This document shows positions 34,747-45,737 of a stretch of DNA of 64,000 nt, one piece after another. How positions within the stretch are numbered: the first letter of the stretch is position 1; each line of letters opens with the position of its first letter. The DNA is from Dipteronia dyeriana (taxonomy: Eukaryota > Streptophyta > Magnoliopsida > Sapindales > Sapindaceae). The notes under the pieces were generated by a model. That model ran no database searches. It was not told the origin of the DNA and saw nothing but the letters and a program-made list of their open reading frames with translations. A program made the position numbers and the translations under genes. The stretch covers positions 112,912,146 through 112,976,145 of the forward strand of contig CM065296.1 in assembly GCA_032871835.1 (NCBI GenBank). Direction: 5' to 3'.

Positions 34747-36172
34747 ATGGCCATATCAATTCCAGTTGCCGATTGGTGGACCACCTTGCAGAATGAGGTA
34801 ATTCAAGACCCTTATTATATAAACTTGGCTAATTCACGTAATCAAAAGTTTGTACAAAGTGATGGGGTATGGTTATATAATGGGAAGATACACTTAAGCC
34901 CAAATTTCACATTGTTACCAATAGTTTTAGCCAAAGGCAAATCATCTTCTTCAGGAGGGCATTTTGGTTTTCTTAAGTCTCTTAGCCGCATATCAAGTAG
35001 TTTTGAGTGGTCTGGAATACAATCATCGGTGAAGGAATTTATTCGTAATTGCGATGTGTGTCAACATTGCAAGTATGACACTCTCCGTCCGGCGGGTTTG
35101 CTTCAACCCTTACCAGTTCTGCATCGAATTTGGACCGAAATCTCGATGAACTTTGTCGGAGGATTACCTACGTCACAGGGTCATGATGTAATAATGGTGG
35201 TGGTCGATCAACTCTCCAAATATTCCCATTTTATGCCATTAAAGCATCCGTACATAGTCGTAACCGTAGGGACGGCTTTTGTCACTAACATTATTCATTT
35301 GCACGGAGCCCTGGCTTCAATCGTAAGTGATCGGGATAGTATTTTTCTCAGCTCATTTTAGCAAACACTCTTTAAGTTATAGGGTATGAAACTTTTCTTT
35401 AGTTCAAGCTACCATACATAGTCCGATGGACAAACAGAGGTGGTCAATCGCACCTTGGAGCAGTACCTCAAGTACTTCACTAGTGACCAGCCGAAGAGAT
35501 GGTTGGATTGGCTTCCGTGGGCAGAATACGGATACAATAGGCACTGTATTCTTCCACTAAGACATCTCCATTTGAGGATGTTTATGGGGTTCCTCCTCCA
35601 CCCATGATGTCATATATTTCTAGAACAACAAGAAATCAAGTAGTTGATGAATTGTTGAGGGCAAGGGTTGACATAATTCGGGTTTTGTGACACAACTTGC
35701 TGGCTACCCAGTCCAAAATGAAGTCACTGTCAGACCGGCATCGACGTGAAGTCACTGTCAAATCGGTATCGATGTAAAGTCACCTTTACAGTGGGTGATT
35801 AAGTCCTTCTTCGCCTGCAGCCATACCGTCAGAAGTCGGTAGCCTTTTGTAGTTTGTTAAAGTTGGCACCCCATTACTTCGGGCCCTACAAAGTTATAGC
35901 ACAAGTCGGTGTAGTGGCATATAGATTGGAACTCCCAGTTGGTTCACAAATACATAATGTATTTCATGTGAGCCAACTTAAGAAAAATGGGGATCAATTG
36001 AATCTGTTGGGACTGCTCTTCCTCCAGTTACCGTTGATGCTACCATACTACCTCAACCCAAGCTCGTTTTGGATCGTCGGGTCATTCAGAAAGGAAAGTA
36101 CTGTCTGAAGAGGAAAGTTTTGGTCCAATGGGCAGGGACACCGACGGAGGATGCTACGTGGGAAAATTTATA
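34747..36172 (+). pseudogene. Chromovirus integrase with chromodomain
   Basis: The zinc-binding part ends CDVCQHCK. In the core the first catalytic Asp position reads ISMNFVGGLP, so Asp is replaced by Asn. The second Asp is kept in VSDRDSIF. A stop falls at 35359-35361 and several frames are needed before the Glu in QTEVVNRTL (about 35436). After a damaged stretch (35590-35850) the C-terminal part reads LAPHYFGPYKVIAQVG. The end is a chromodomain: KVLVQWAGTPTEDATWEN and a stop near 36171. Chromodomains steer integration to marked chromatin. It is inactive. Confidence 0.88.
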
Positions 36173-36229
36173 GTGATTCTCCAAGTCATATCCCCATTTT
36201 TTCCTTGAGGACAATGAACCTTTAAGAGG

Positions 36230-36617
36230 TGGGTACGAACTTAATATGGCTTGCCTAATGCATGGGTCGTAGCATGGTCGTACATAGAGCAAGAGAAGAC
36301 ATTGGGTGCACATGTTGCTTGGCAAAGAATATTCATATCTGATTAGTTATTATTTGAATATTTATTGTTGTTATAGAATTAGTCAAATAAGTTAGTAGTG
36401 GCTTGAGTGGGGCACTGGAAGTTCACCACTACTTTAGCTTAATTCTATTTCTTTTCTGTTTTGTTATCTTTATTGTAATGCCTATAAAAGTGGATTTGAA
36501 TTGAATAAACGAATATCGAATATTTTATTCCAATTATCTCCTTCTGAAATTCTTCTATGATTCTCCTCTTGCTTCCATTCTGCGAATTCTCTTGTATTTC
36601 CAAATTAGAACCTATCA
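36230..36617 (+). mobile_element. 3' LTR of the chromovirus
   Basis: It starts TGGGTACGAAC after the purine-rich TTTAAGAGG and ends ACCTATCA. A TATA box CTATAAAAG lies at 36482 and AATAAA at about 36505. P450 homology resumes immediately at 36618, so the right boundary is well set. The 5' LTR is absent from the window. Confidence 0.75.
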
Positions 36618-37235
36618 TCAACCACCTCAGGAATGGAAAATAGTCACCCAAAGACACAGTCAATAAAGGACTAAACATCTCTACGAGATCATCCAACTTG
36701 CCTTTGGTTGTTTCTGAGTCCTCCAACAATTCCTCATATTCAAAGCACCTCTTCCCAGTAACCATCTTCATCGCCATATTAAAAGCCAACGAGTAAAATA
36801 ATGTTTTCACGTCTAACCCCTTTAAAGGAATTTTTGTACAAGTGCTTGATCAAGAATCTTGTTTCTTCGTTGCGAATTGCTGAAGACATTTGAACACGTC
36901 TTTATGAAAAAAATTTGATGACAGAGAAACGGTGTCACATTCGCCAATGGTCACCATAGGGAGTTGTTATGGTATGGTTGTACTCTAAATTTTTCTAGAT
37001 GGAAATAGTGGCCTATTGAAGAAGATGATGTCGTTCTTTGGGAAGCATTCTTCAATGGTTGCATGAGAATAGAGTACAAGTGTTGGGCGTGAACCTAAGC
37101 AAAGAAGAAATATAGGACCATACTCGTTGGAGAAATTGGTGTATAGGAGTTTTGATTAAGAGATGAAAATAGCCTATTATAAGAACACTTGGAGGGCTTG
37201 GAGGCAAAATTTTGTGTTGAATCCTTCTATTTCAG
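36618..37235 (-). pseudogene. CYP81-like P450 exon 1, truncated by chromovirus LTR
   Basis: On the minus strand it aligns with the N-terminal two-thirds of exon 1 of the intact gene, from the proline hinge (ILPPSPP) through TTPYGDHWRM, RRVQMSSAIRNEETRF, FNMAMKMVTGKRCFEYEE, KGKLDDLVEMF and LGDYFPFLRWL. It has stops (for example after TLFSCNH and before RMLPKE), small indels and no start. The chromovirus 3' LTR joins it inside the codons after FLRWL, and the last quarter of the exon is not found across the retroelement. It is an old copy of the P450 group, possibly the front half of the pseudogene at 23818-24413. Confidence 0.85.
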
Positions 37236-37293
37236 TTGTGTTTATAGATGATCTAAACGAGTTCATCTCTTTTAGAACCTGGCTCTGATATCA
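37236..37293 (+). mobile_element. Remnant of 5' LTR of gypsy copy 2
   Basis: The stretch ends in ATATCA, two bases before a PBS-like sequence, as an LTR end should. P450 homology stops near 37235, so only about 58 bp of LTR could remain. This is inferred from position; no second LTR copy confirms it. Confidence 0.35.
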
Positions 37294-37295
37294 GT

Positions 37296-37311
37296 TGGTA
37301 TCAAAGCCAGG
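37296..37311 (+). promoter_or_regulatory. Primer binding site, tRNA-Met type
   Basis: TGGTATCAAAGCCAGG differs by one base from the plant initiator tRNA-Met primer site TGGTATCAGAGCC(A/T)GG. It lies upstream of the gag leader of copy 2 and forms the right arm of a 20-bp hairpin whose left arm is 37274-37293. Confidence 0.65.
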
Positions 37312-37837
37312 TTCTAAAATCAGGTTTAATCTATCTTTTCTTTTCTTCGTCTATTTTTTTTCTGTTTGATCTAAAAAAAAATCAGATCTGTTACAAAAAA
37401 AAAAAGTTTGATCAGATTTTTTATAAAAAAAAATCCCAAAAAAAACAAAGTACACTTTTTTTAGATCGTATAGTTGAACTTATATCAACAATTTTTATTC
37501 ATTTTCTTGATTTCGTGCGTTGATATTTAAAAAAAAAATCATTCAGTAGAATCTCGTCTTTGTTATTCTTGTCCTATACTATTTTTTTTTTGTTACATCT
37601 TATGTCTTAAACTTATTGTGAGTGTCCGTCTAAGTCAAAAAATAGGGGGGGAGGGGATGGGTACTGAAAGAGTGAACAAAGAGTGAAAAAAAGGCAAGAG
37701 AGTGTGAGTTTATCAAAAGGTTAAAGCCAAAAGATTGAATGAAACACGAGTGTGAGTGCCACCATCTTTGAGGGTCAAACACGTGAGGGAGTGTTTTGAG
37801 AGGCTTACTTACTTTCTTTGTTTTGCAGGATTAAAAT

Positions 37838-38760
37838 ATGTCACATGATAAGAGTAAAGACTTATCCGACGATGCACCAGAAACGCTAGATCTCAATTTT
37901 TTATATAAAGCCATACAAAAAAGCATGGAGTGGATGGAGATTAAGTTTGGTGAGGTGCATGATCGGATAGACAAAGTGGAGTCTAGTTCGCAAAGGGAGC
38001 AGCCATTCAGGGCTCCTAATGTGGAACGAATAGAAAGGAACCCACATAGGAATGACTATGGAGATGATTATTGGAATGAGCTAGAGGAGGATGATCGCAT
38101 GTCTAATATGGGTACGGGCATATTTAGGCGTGGAATGGGAGGTAGAGAAGTTAGGTATGGGAATCGAGAAGATAAGTATAAGAATAGAGGAGATAGGTAT
38201 GGAGAGCTTTTGGTGGCAAAAAGAGCTCTTAGTGCTCAAGCCAAGGAAGATGATGAGGTACAACGTGTCAATATTTTTCAAACTCGCTGACATGTTAATG
38301 ATAAGGTATGTAGCATGATCATTGATGGGCGGAGTTTTACTAATGTGGCTAGCACTAGTTTTGTGGAGAAACTAAATTTGGCCACTTTGAAGCACCCAAA
38401 ACCTTATAAGCTATAATACGATAGTGGGGAAATCAAGGTGACTAAACAGGTGTTGGTGTCGTTTTCAATTGAAAAATAAAAGATGAAGTCCATTGTGATG
38501 TGGTACCAATGAATGCGGGCTATATCCTTTTGGGGAGACCGTGGCAGTTTGATAGGCATGTGACACATGATGGGTATACCAATAGATACTCCTGTGTACT
38601 CAATAAAAAGTCAATCACTCGTGTACCTTTAATCCCAAAACAAGTGTATGAAGATCAAGTGAGGTTAAGAAAAGAGAGAGATGTCAAAAAAAAGAGTGAG
38701 AGGGAGAGTTCAAAAGAAAGAGAGAGAAAAGAAAAAGAGTCTGAAATAGCAAAAAAATAA
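37838..38760 (+). pseudogene. Ty3/gypsy gag-protease, internally deleted (copy 2)
   Basis: The ATG at 37838 follows TTGTTTTGCAG. The N-terminal part, YKAIQKSMEWMEIKF through MSNMGTGIFRRGMGG, is intact, but at RYGE the sequence jumps to LVAKRALSAQAKEDDE. This removes the whole gag core and zinc knuckle found in copies 1 and 3. After a stop at 38288-38290 the protease reads CSMIIDGRSFTN, with GGS changed to GRS. Then come YILLGRPWQFDRH, NRYSCVLNKKSI and a Lys/Glu/Ser-rich linker to 38760. The deletion, stops and active-site change make it inactive. Confidence 0.88.
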
Positions 38761-38923
38761 AAGATGAAAAATAAAAGAGGTTGTTGAGAAAAAAAAAAAA
38801 AGAAAAAACAAGTAAGTTTTTATACAAGGGAGAGTGAGATCAAAAAGGCCATATTTTCAAATCAGTCAATGATTATACTTTTGTGCAAAAAGACTTGTTT
38901 TAGTACTAATGGAATTAACTCTT

Positions 38924-39442
38924 TGATGCAGCGGAAAAAATCAAAGCAAACAACAATCGATAAAAGAGAGGGTAACTGATTCGAATCCGTTGATTCGAGC
39001 ACGAATACCGGAAACGAACCCTACTATTAATCTGTTGATCCGCGCACAGATACCAGAAAAATAACCTTCAAGATCGTTGACCCACGTAGGGTACCGAAAT
39101 TGGGAGATAATTAGAGAAAACTCTAAAAAAAATATGAATTCAACAACTGATTTTCAAAACCTAATACAAACTACTTAAACAGTAAAATTAAACCCGAATC
39201 TTTTAGGATTCGATATCTCCTAAAATTTATAAACAAGAAAAGAATTCTAAAACCTTTAAACCTAAACGGGAAAAGAATCCCAAAACAAAAAAAGAGCTAG
39301 AAAAAAAGAGTTCAAAACTGAAAAGGAAAAAATACCTAATTAAATATAAAATTAAAAGAAACATAATTATAGATATTAATTACAAGAATATTTTTAAAAT
39401 AAAAAGTCTTCAAGAAAATCTTCAATAATATCTCCTGCATCA
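38924..39442 (-). repeat. 3' LTR of the small LTR element
   Basis: The 519-bp copy is closely similar to 39878-40405. Shared landmarks include CTGATTCGAATCCGTTGATTC, GATCGTTGACCCA and AATACCTAATTAAATATAAA. Substitutions and small indels separate the pair, so the insertion is not recent. Confidence 0.9.
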
Positions 39443-39877
39443 TTCTCTTCAGATTGGAGAAAATTGGTCCCCGGATTTTAATAGCTTTGAGGAATAAATA
39501 AATTAGAGATGTCATTGAATGATGAAACATGGAAACATCGTAGAAATAATCCTCAAAAATTGAGTTCCTCACATGCTCGTTCTGGAACAAATCTTCATTG
39601 AAAACTGAGGGCTTATCGAAATCAACGATAACAGGTTCTGTCACATATTCCACGTCAAAAATTGGCTGCTTATCGAAATCAACGATAACCAGATCTAACA
39701 CATAATCGTCATCGAAAAACAATGAATGGTATGAGAAAATTTTGTATGGGGGATTCATGGGATTTTTATTTTTTCTTAGAAATATGGAAGGTGAATATCT
39801 AATGGAGAAGTAGTTTGTTATGGTTTGTGGATCGATGAGCCTAGCACAACGATAGACTCGATGGCTCTGATACCAAC
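39443..39877 (-). other. Internal region of small LTR element, partly open frame
   Basis: On the minus strand a frame of 205 codons runs from the 5' LTR (39953) across the interior and ends in the 3' LTR (39336). The interior part includes MNPPYKIFSYHSLFFDDDY and the phrase VIVDFDKxxxF twice, from a 54-bp direct repeat at 39617 and 39671. I recognise no domain. It could be a remnant gene fragment carried by the element or a chance open frame; elements of this size normally code for nothing. Confidence 0.35.
39858..39875 (-). promoter_or_regulatory. Primer binding site, tRNA-Met type
   Basis: The minus strand reads TGGTATCAGAGCCATCGA starting two bases inside the 5' LTR edge at 39878. The first 13 bases match the usual plant initiator tRNA-Met primer site exactly. 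Confidence 0.85.
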
Positions 39878-40405
39878 TGATGCAGTGGAAAAAATCAACG
39901 CAAACAATCGATAAAAGAAAGGGTAACCGATTCGAATCCGTTGATTCGCGCAAGAATACCGGAAGCGAACCCTACTATTGATCTGTTGATCTGCGCACAG
40001 ATACCAGAAAAATAGACTTCAAGATCGTTGACCCATGTAGGGTACCAAAATTGGGAGATAATTAGATAAAACTCTAAAAAATTTATTAATTCAACAACTG
40101 ATTCTCAAAACCTAATACAAACTACTTAAATAGTAAAATTAAACCCGAATCTTTTAGAATTCGATATCTCCTAAAATTCCTACATAAGAAAAGAATTCTA
40201 AAACCTCTAAACCTAAACATGAAAAGAATCCCAAAACAAAACAAAACAAAAAAAAGCTAGAAAAAAAAAAGAGTTCTAAATTGAAAATGAAAAAATACCT
40301 AATTAAATATAAAATTAAAATAAACATAATTATAGATATTAATTACAATAATATTTTTAAAATAAAAAGTCTTCAAGAAAATCTTTAATAATATCTCATG
40401 CATCA
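39878..40405 (-). repeat. 5' LTR of the small LTR element
   Basis: The 528-bp LTR abuts the PBS on its lower-coordinate side and the duplication CTCTT on the other. It differs from the sister LTR by scattered substitutions and poly-A length changes. Confidence 0.9.
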
Positions 40406-40464
40406 CTCTTCCTTGCATAGTGTTGTTGTTTCTCATTTGCAAGGCTTTAATGCAGTGTCGCAAG

Positions 40465-41841
40465 TAGGGATGGGCATGGGTCGGGTCGGATCGGTTCGGT
40501 TTTGGCTAAAACCGAACCGACCCGAATTCAATTCGGTTTTTGAAAATGTGAATCGGTTCGACCCATATTGAACTAAAAACCGAATTGATCCGAACACCCT
40601 TATCTCGGTTCGGTTTGGGTCGGTTCAATTCGGTTTTTGACATATTGGGCCTCAAGTTTTTTTTTAAAATCTTCATTTCTTTTTAACTTTTTAACAACTA
40701 TAATTGTAATTAGACCTATTGGGCTTCATTTCTATCCACTTAATGAAATTAATAAGCAATGTCATACAAAACACTGATGCTAGAGAAAACACTGATTCAT
40801 TGTACCCTTCTGGAATTCATTGCTCTAAAGGTAAAGAGAGACAAATAAAACCAGAAATTAATGAATTAAAAAAATAAAAAAAATAACAATTATTGAATTT
40901 CACCACAAAAATATCAACACCACAACCATCGGTACACCACCACAGGTTCACCACCACCATCAATTCATCATCATCACACCAACACCCCGTTCCACCATCA
41001 TCACCATCATCAATTCATCATCATCACAACAACACCACCGGTCCACCACCACCACCACCACCATCATCAATTCACCAGCACCAACACCAACACCAACACC
41101 AATATCAACCCCAGATCATCGCCGACACCAAAACAAAACCTAGAACCCAGAGCACCAACAACACCAAACCACCATCATCAACAACGCCAAAATCAAAACT
41201 TAGAACACCACACCACCTCCCAAAAACCAAAACTAGAACATTGCACCATCATACCTTGAACCGAACCACCACTACCACCAGAAACCAAAATGACCCACCA
41301 CCACCACCACCACCACCACCACCACCAGTAGAAGCCAAAATGACCCACCCTTAACCACTCAAATCCAAAATCCATCGATCAAAGATGATGAACAAGTGTG
41401 GGAGAGAAAGAGAAAGATGGATTCGAGAGAGATAAAATGATTTGATAGAAAGAGTGAGAGAGGGATTCAAGATGATGAACATGTACAAGAGAGAAGGATT
41501 CGATAGATATAAAAGGGGGGGTTTGGTTGTTGTGGATCAAGAAGCGGTGAAGAGGAAGGGAGGGTTTAGAGATGCGATTAGGTTAGAGAGAATGAGAGGG
41601 GTCTGGTTCAATAGGCAGAATAAGAAAAATATAATTTTATTTTATTTATACCTCGGTTCATCGGGTCGGGTCGGGTCGGGTCGGGTCGGTTTTGCCTCTA
41701 TACGAACCGAAACAGACCCAAAATCAATTCTATTCATTCGGTTCGACCCGAATTGAACCAAACTCACCATCAAAACCGAACCAAACATAGGGTCGGTTCG
41801 GGGTCGATTCAGGTCGGGTCACACTTTTATGCCCACCCCTA
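40465..41841. mobile_element. Non-autonomous hAT-type element with 8-bp TSD
   Basis: The ends are TAGGGATGGGCAT and ATGCCCACCCCTA, typical hAT inverted ends. The flanks are the 8-mers GTCGCAAG (40457-40464) and GTCGCAGG (41842-41849), one mismatch apart. Subterminal DNA is full of CGGTTCGG and GGGTC repeats, and the interior has CAC/CAT-rich and GA-rich stretches. No transposase is visible; the His/Pro-rich frame (40893-41354) and its Trp-rich antisense reflect CCA repeats. It sits in gypsy copy 2. Confidence 0.9.
41661..41690 (+). repeat. (GGGTC)n short tandem repeat
   Basis: Five GGGTC units lie in the right subterminal part of the hAT-type element, mirrored by GGGTCGGGTCGG near its left end. 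Confidence 0.85.
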
Positions 41842-41849
41842 GTCGCAGG

Positions 41850-42150
41850 CTATCAACAACAATATGGTGAAGATTCGAGGACGAATCCTTTTGAAGAGAG
41901 GAGGAATGATGAGAATTAAAAAGCATCACCAAAGGATTCATTGCATATTCAAATTTGGACAATTACAAAGAGGCAAGAGGATCAAATAAGCATTTAATGA
42001 TGGGTTGATTCTAAGTTGCTAAAGTCCGAATTCGACCCACATGAAGACCAAATTCGGGCTGAACTTCGTGGGCCTATATAGAGAGAATCTGATGTTGAAT
42101 TGTCTATTATAATATGTTTCTGGAAATCCCAAGACAAGCTCTACATATGC
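41850..42150 (+). pseudogene. Tail of gypsy copy 2 pol, then LTR-like flank
   Basis: GGTGAAGATTCGAGGACGAATC and GAGGAGGAATGATGAGAA match the end of integrase in copy 3 (near 42970-42930), encoding the RFEDESF/GGxDE-type ending. The RT, RNase H and most of integrase between 40456 and here are deleted. From about 41930 there is a 3' flank with no coding sequence and a TATATA near 42075. Confidence 0.6.
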
Positions 42151-42249
42151 TATGAAGACCCCGTCCTCCAAAACAGATTACAACAAGTCCCAATTTGGTC
42201 ATCTTTCTTGTTCTTAAGTGTGGCGTCTACAACTTTCTTGATACCGTTG

Positions 42250-42734
42250 GTTCTTATCTCCATATAGATAACGGGTCGCGGTCCGATTTTGTTCTTGTTC
42301 ACAAACTGGAAATTAGAAAACGAGTGAACAAAAACTTGGTTCAATCAACACAAAAATCCTTCCAAAAGAGATAAACTCTCGCTATTTTTTTTTTATTCAA
42401 TCAAGTCCGCGGTATTACATCCAATTCGTTCCTTTATATACTAAAACCCTAAACAAAAAGAAAGGCTACAAGCCAACCTAAAAGGGAACAAGAAAATTCA
42501 GGCCATTAAGGCCTTACAATCAGAAAACTAAATCGGGCAATAATTGCCTTACAAACGAAGAAAAACTAAATCAAGAAACTATTGACTTGCTCCCTAATTG
42601 GAAAGCTAAATCTAGTAACAAATCATCCCTTTAATTTGGGAAACAAATCAACTATTATTCTTTGGAAATTAAAAGGAAATAAATCAGCCAAAGTTGAATC
42701 TTCTCCTAGCTTGTGCCACATGCAAAAGTCTTCC
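42250..42734 (-). mobile_element. Probable 3' LTR of gypsy copy 3
   Basis: This follows the stop of the copy 3 polyprotein on the minus strand. It has TATATAAAGG about 42432-42441, AATAAAAA about 42390 and a leader-like stretch to about 42250, the order expected in an LTR. The exact ends are not determined, because no second LTR or target duplication is in view. Confidence 0.5.
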
Positions 42735-45640
42735 TTATTCGGCCCAATCAATTGTCTTGATGACATTAATTAAGGCTTGGTCTTCATGTGAGCTTTTCTT
42801 AGACCTCAACAATTCAAAATCAGTCCAAGTGTCTTGAATTAAGTCAATTAGTGCTTCTTTGAATCTCTTAGCTCTTGCCCTTGTTATTGGCCCAACCGGG
42901 ACATGCAATGGATCACTTGATACAGATGCCTTGTTCTCATCACTCCCTCCCTCTTGAAAAAGATTTGTCCTCAAATCCTCACCTACATCAAAAGGAGACA
43001 AATCACAAACATTGAAGCTTGCACTAACATTATACTCACCTGGAAGATCCAACTTGTATTTGTTATCATTGATCCTTTCAATCACTTGAAATGGGTCATT
43101 TCCCCTTAGAAGTAGTTTAGAACACCGCTGGGCTGGAAACCGTTCCTTCCTCATATGCAACCACACCCAATCACCGGGCTCAAACACAACTTTCTTACGC
43201 CCTTTATTTGCTTGGTTGGCGTATTTCTCAGTTCGTCTCTCTATGTTTTGTCGAGTCTTTTCATGGATTTGCTTAACAAAATCTGTCTTTTTCTTTCCAT
43301 CCAAGTTAACATGCTCATTCATAGGTAAAGGAATTAAATCCAAAGGAGTCAATGGGTTAAAACCATACACAATTTCAAAAGGAGAGAAACGAGTTACAGA
43401 ATGCACACTCCTATTATAAGCAAACTCTACATGCGGCAAACAATTCTCCCATGTTTTCAAGTTCTTTTGTATTATAGCAAGCAACAAGGTAGATAAAGTC
43501 CTATTAACTACTTCAGTTTGACCATCAGTTTGTGGATGACAAGTGGTAGAAAATAAAAGTCTAGTGCCTAACTTACCCTATAAAGTCTTTCAAAAGTAGC
43601 TTAAGAACTTAGCTTCTCTATTCGAAACATTGGTCTTAGGCATGTCATGCAATCTCACAATTTCTTTGAAAAACAAATCAGCAATATATGATGCATCATC
43701 GGTTTTATGACAATGAATGAAATGTGTCATTTTAGAAAACCTATCAACAACCACATATATAGAGTCCCTACCCCTTTTTGACCTTGGCAAACCCAACACA
43801 AAATCCATAGAAATATCAATCCAATGTCTACTAGGTATAGGCAAAGGAGTATATAATCCATGAGGCTTAATCTTAGACTTGGCTTGTCTACATGTAATGC
43901 ACTTCTCACAGATTCCTTCTACATCACATTTCATATAAGGATAAAAAAAATGTTCATGAAAAGTATCTAGCATCTTAGCTATACCAAAATGCCCCATCAA
44001 ACCTCCCCCATGAGCTTCTCTAACAAGCAATTCACGTAAAGAACTCTTCGGCACACATAATTTAGTTTCTCTAAACAAAAATCCATCATGCCTATAAAAT
44101 TTGCCAAATGCAACCTTTTGACATATATTGAACTCATTGCTAAAATCAGAATCTTCCAAATACAATTCTTTAATGTATTCAAAACAAAACAAACTAGCAT
44201 CCAAAGTAGACAGTAGAACGTACCTTCTTGATAGAGCATCAGCGACCACGTTTTCCTTACCCTTTTTGTACTTGATCACATATGAAAATGTTTCGATGAA
44301 CTCCACCCACTTTGCATGCTGCTTATTTAGCTTGTGTTGCCACTTAATATGCTTCAATGACTCTTGATCCGTGTGAATCATAAATTCTTTTTGCCAAAGG
44401 TAGTGTTGCCAGGTTTCCAATGCTCTAATCAGAGCGTACATTTCCTTATCATATATAGGATAATTCAAGGCAGCTCCACTTATCTTCTCACTAAAATATG
44501 CAATGGGATAACCTTCTTGCATTAGAACAGCTCCAATACCTATTCCTGAAGTATCACACTCAATCTCAAATGTTTTAGCAAAGTCAGGTAAAGCAAGCAA
44601 AGGTGCAATAGTTAATTTTTCCTTAATCAAGTTAAATGCCTTTTCTTGTTCATTACCCCATTTAAAACCCACATTCTTTTTGATAACTTCAATTAAAGGT
44701 GCAGCTACACTACTAAAATCTTTCACAAACCTCCTATAAAAACTAGTCAACCTATGAAAACTTCTCACTTGTCCCACATTTGTAGGTGTCGGCCACTCCT
44801 TAATTGCCTTAACCTTTTCTTCATCAACCTCAATCCCCTTAGCACTAACAACAAAACCCAGAAATACAAGCTTATCGGTGTAAAAGGTACACTTTTTGAG
44901 ATTAGCAAACAACTTTTCTGCTCTTAAAACACCTAAAATAAGTTTTAAATGTTCAACATGCTTATCCAAGTTTTTGCTATAAATCAGAATGTCATCAAAA
45001 TAAACAACTACAAACTTCCCAATAAAAGCACGCAAAACATGGTTCATTAATCTCATGAAAGTACTTGGTGCATTAGTTAATCCAAAAGGCATAACTAACC
45101 ACTCATATAAACCATATTTTGTTTTGAAAGCAGTCTTCCACTCATCACCTTCTTTCATCCTAATTTGATGATATCCACTTTTAAGATCAATTTTAGTAAA
45201 AACAATATAACCATACAATTCATCAAGCATATCATCTTATCTAGGAATAGGATGTCGATACTTTACAGTGATATTGTTGATGGCACGATAATCAATGCAC
45301 ATCCTCCATGTTCCATCCTTTTTTGGCACAAGCAACACGGGAACGGCACAAGGACTCAAGCTCTCACGCACTGCCCCTTTTCCATGAGCTCACTAACCTG
45401 CCTTTGAAGTTCCTTTGTCTCATCGGGATTACTTCTATATGCTGGTCTATTTGGGATGGGTGCTCCGGGTACAAAGTCAATTTGGTGCTCAATCCCCCTT
45501 ATTGGTGGTAAACCAATATGCATCTCTTCGGGAAACACTTCATCAAAGTCCTGCAATAGAGAAACAACAATACTATGCAAGGAAGGGTTAAGTTCATTAG
45601 TACTAAAGCAAGCCTCTTTGTACAAAAGTACAATCATTTG
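42735..45640 (-). pseudogene. Ty3/gypsy pol: RT, RNase H, integrase (copy 3)
   Basis: RT begins near 45637 with a frameshifted N-terminus (GAPIPNRPAYRSNP; breaks at about 45356 and 45240). A 546-codon stretch from 45230 then holds [25 protein letters not shown], catalytic [15 protein letters not shown], RNase H ([29 protein letters not shown]) and integrase zinc finger [11 protein letters not shown]. The first integrase Asp is present ([10 protein letters not shown]), but the second motif reads VSNREAKF, so the Asp is lost. Two stops follow FLSYF (near 43590). The frame continues with the Glu in GQTEVVNRT and from 43487 to the end at 42735, including PGDWVWLHMRKERFP. No chromodomain is seen. 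It is a dead copy of the family at 15817 and 37838. Confidence 0.9.
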
Positions 45641-45737
45641 CTGATTTGAAAATAGAGTCTTTTTTACCTCACTTTCCCTTGCATAAAAGCATACTTGTTT
45701 TCTCTCTCTTTTTTTCTCAACGACCTCCTTTTCTTTT

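Larger units (their letters stand above)
38924..40405 (-). mobile_element. Complete small LTR retrotransposon (TRIM-like) with TSD
   Basis: Two LTRs, 38924-39442 and 39878-40405, both run TGATGCAG to GCATCA. The flanks are the identical 5-mer CTCTT (38919-38923 and 40406-40410). The internal region is only 435 bp. On the minus strand a tRNA-Met PBS (TGGTATCAGAGCC, from 39875) follows the 5' LTR after two bases, and a purine-rich GAAGAGAA precedes the 3' LTR. It lacks gag and pol, so it needs help from another element. It sits inside gypsy copy 2 and is therefore younger than it. A solo LTR of the family is at 24823-25355. Confidence 0.93.

Noticed and set aside
40893..41375. His/Pro/Thr-rich plus-strand frame and a Trp-rich antisense frame
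   Set aside because: Both arise from CCA/CAC repeats inside the hAT-type element.
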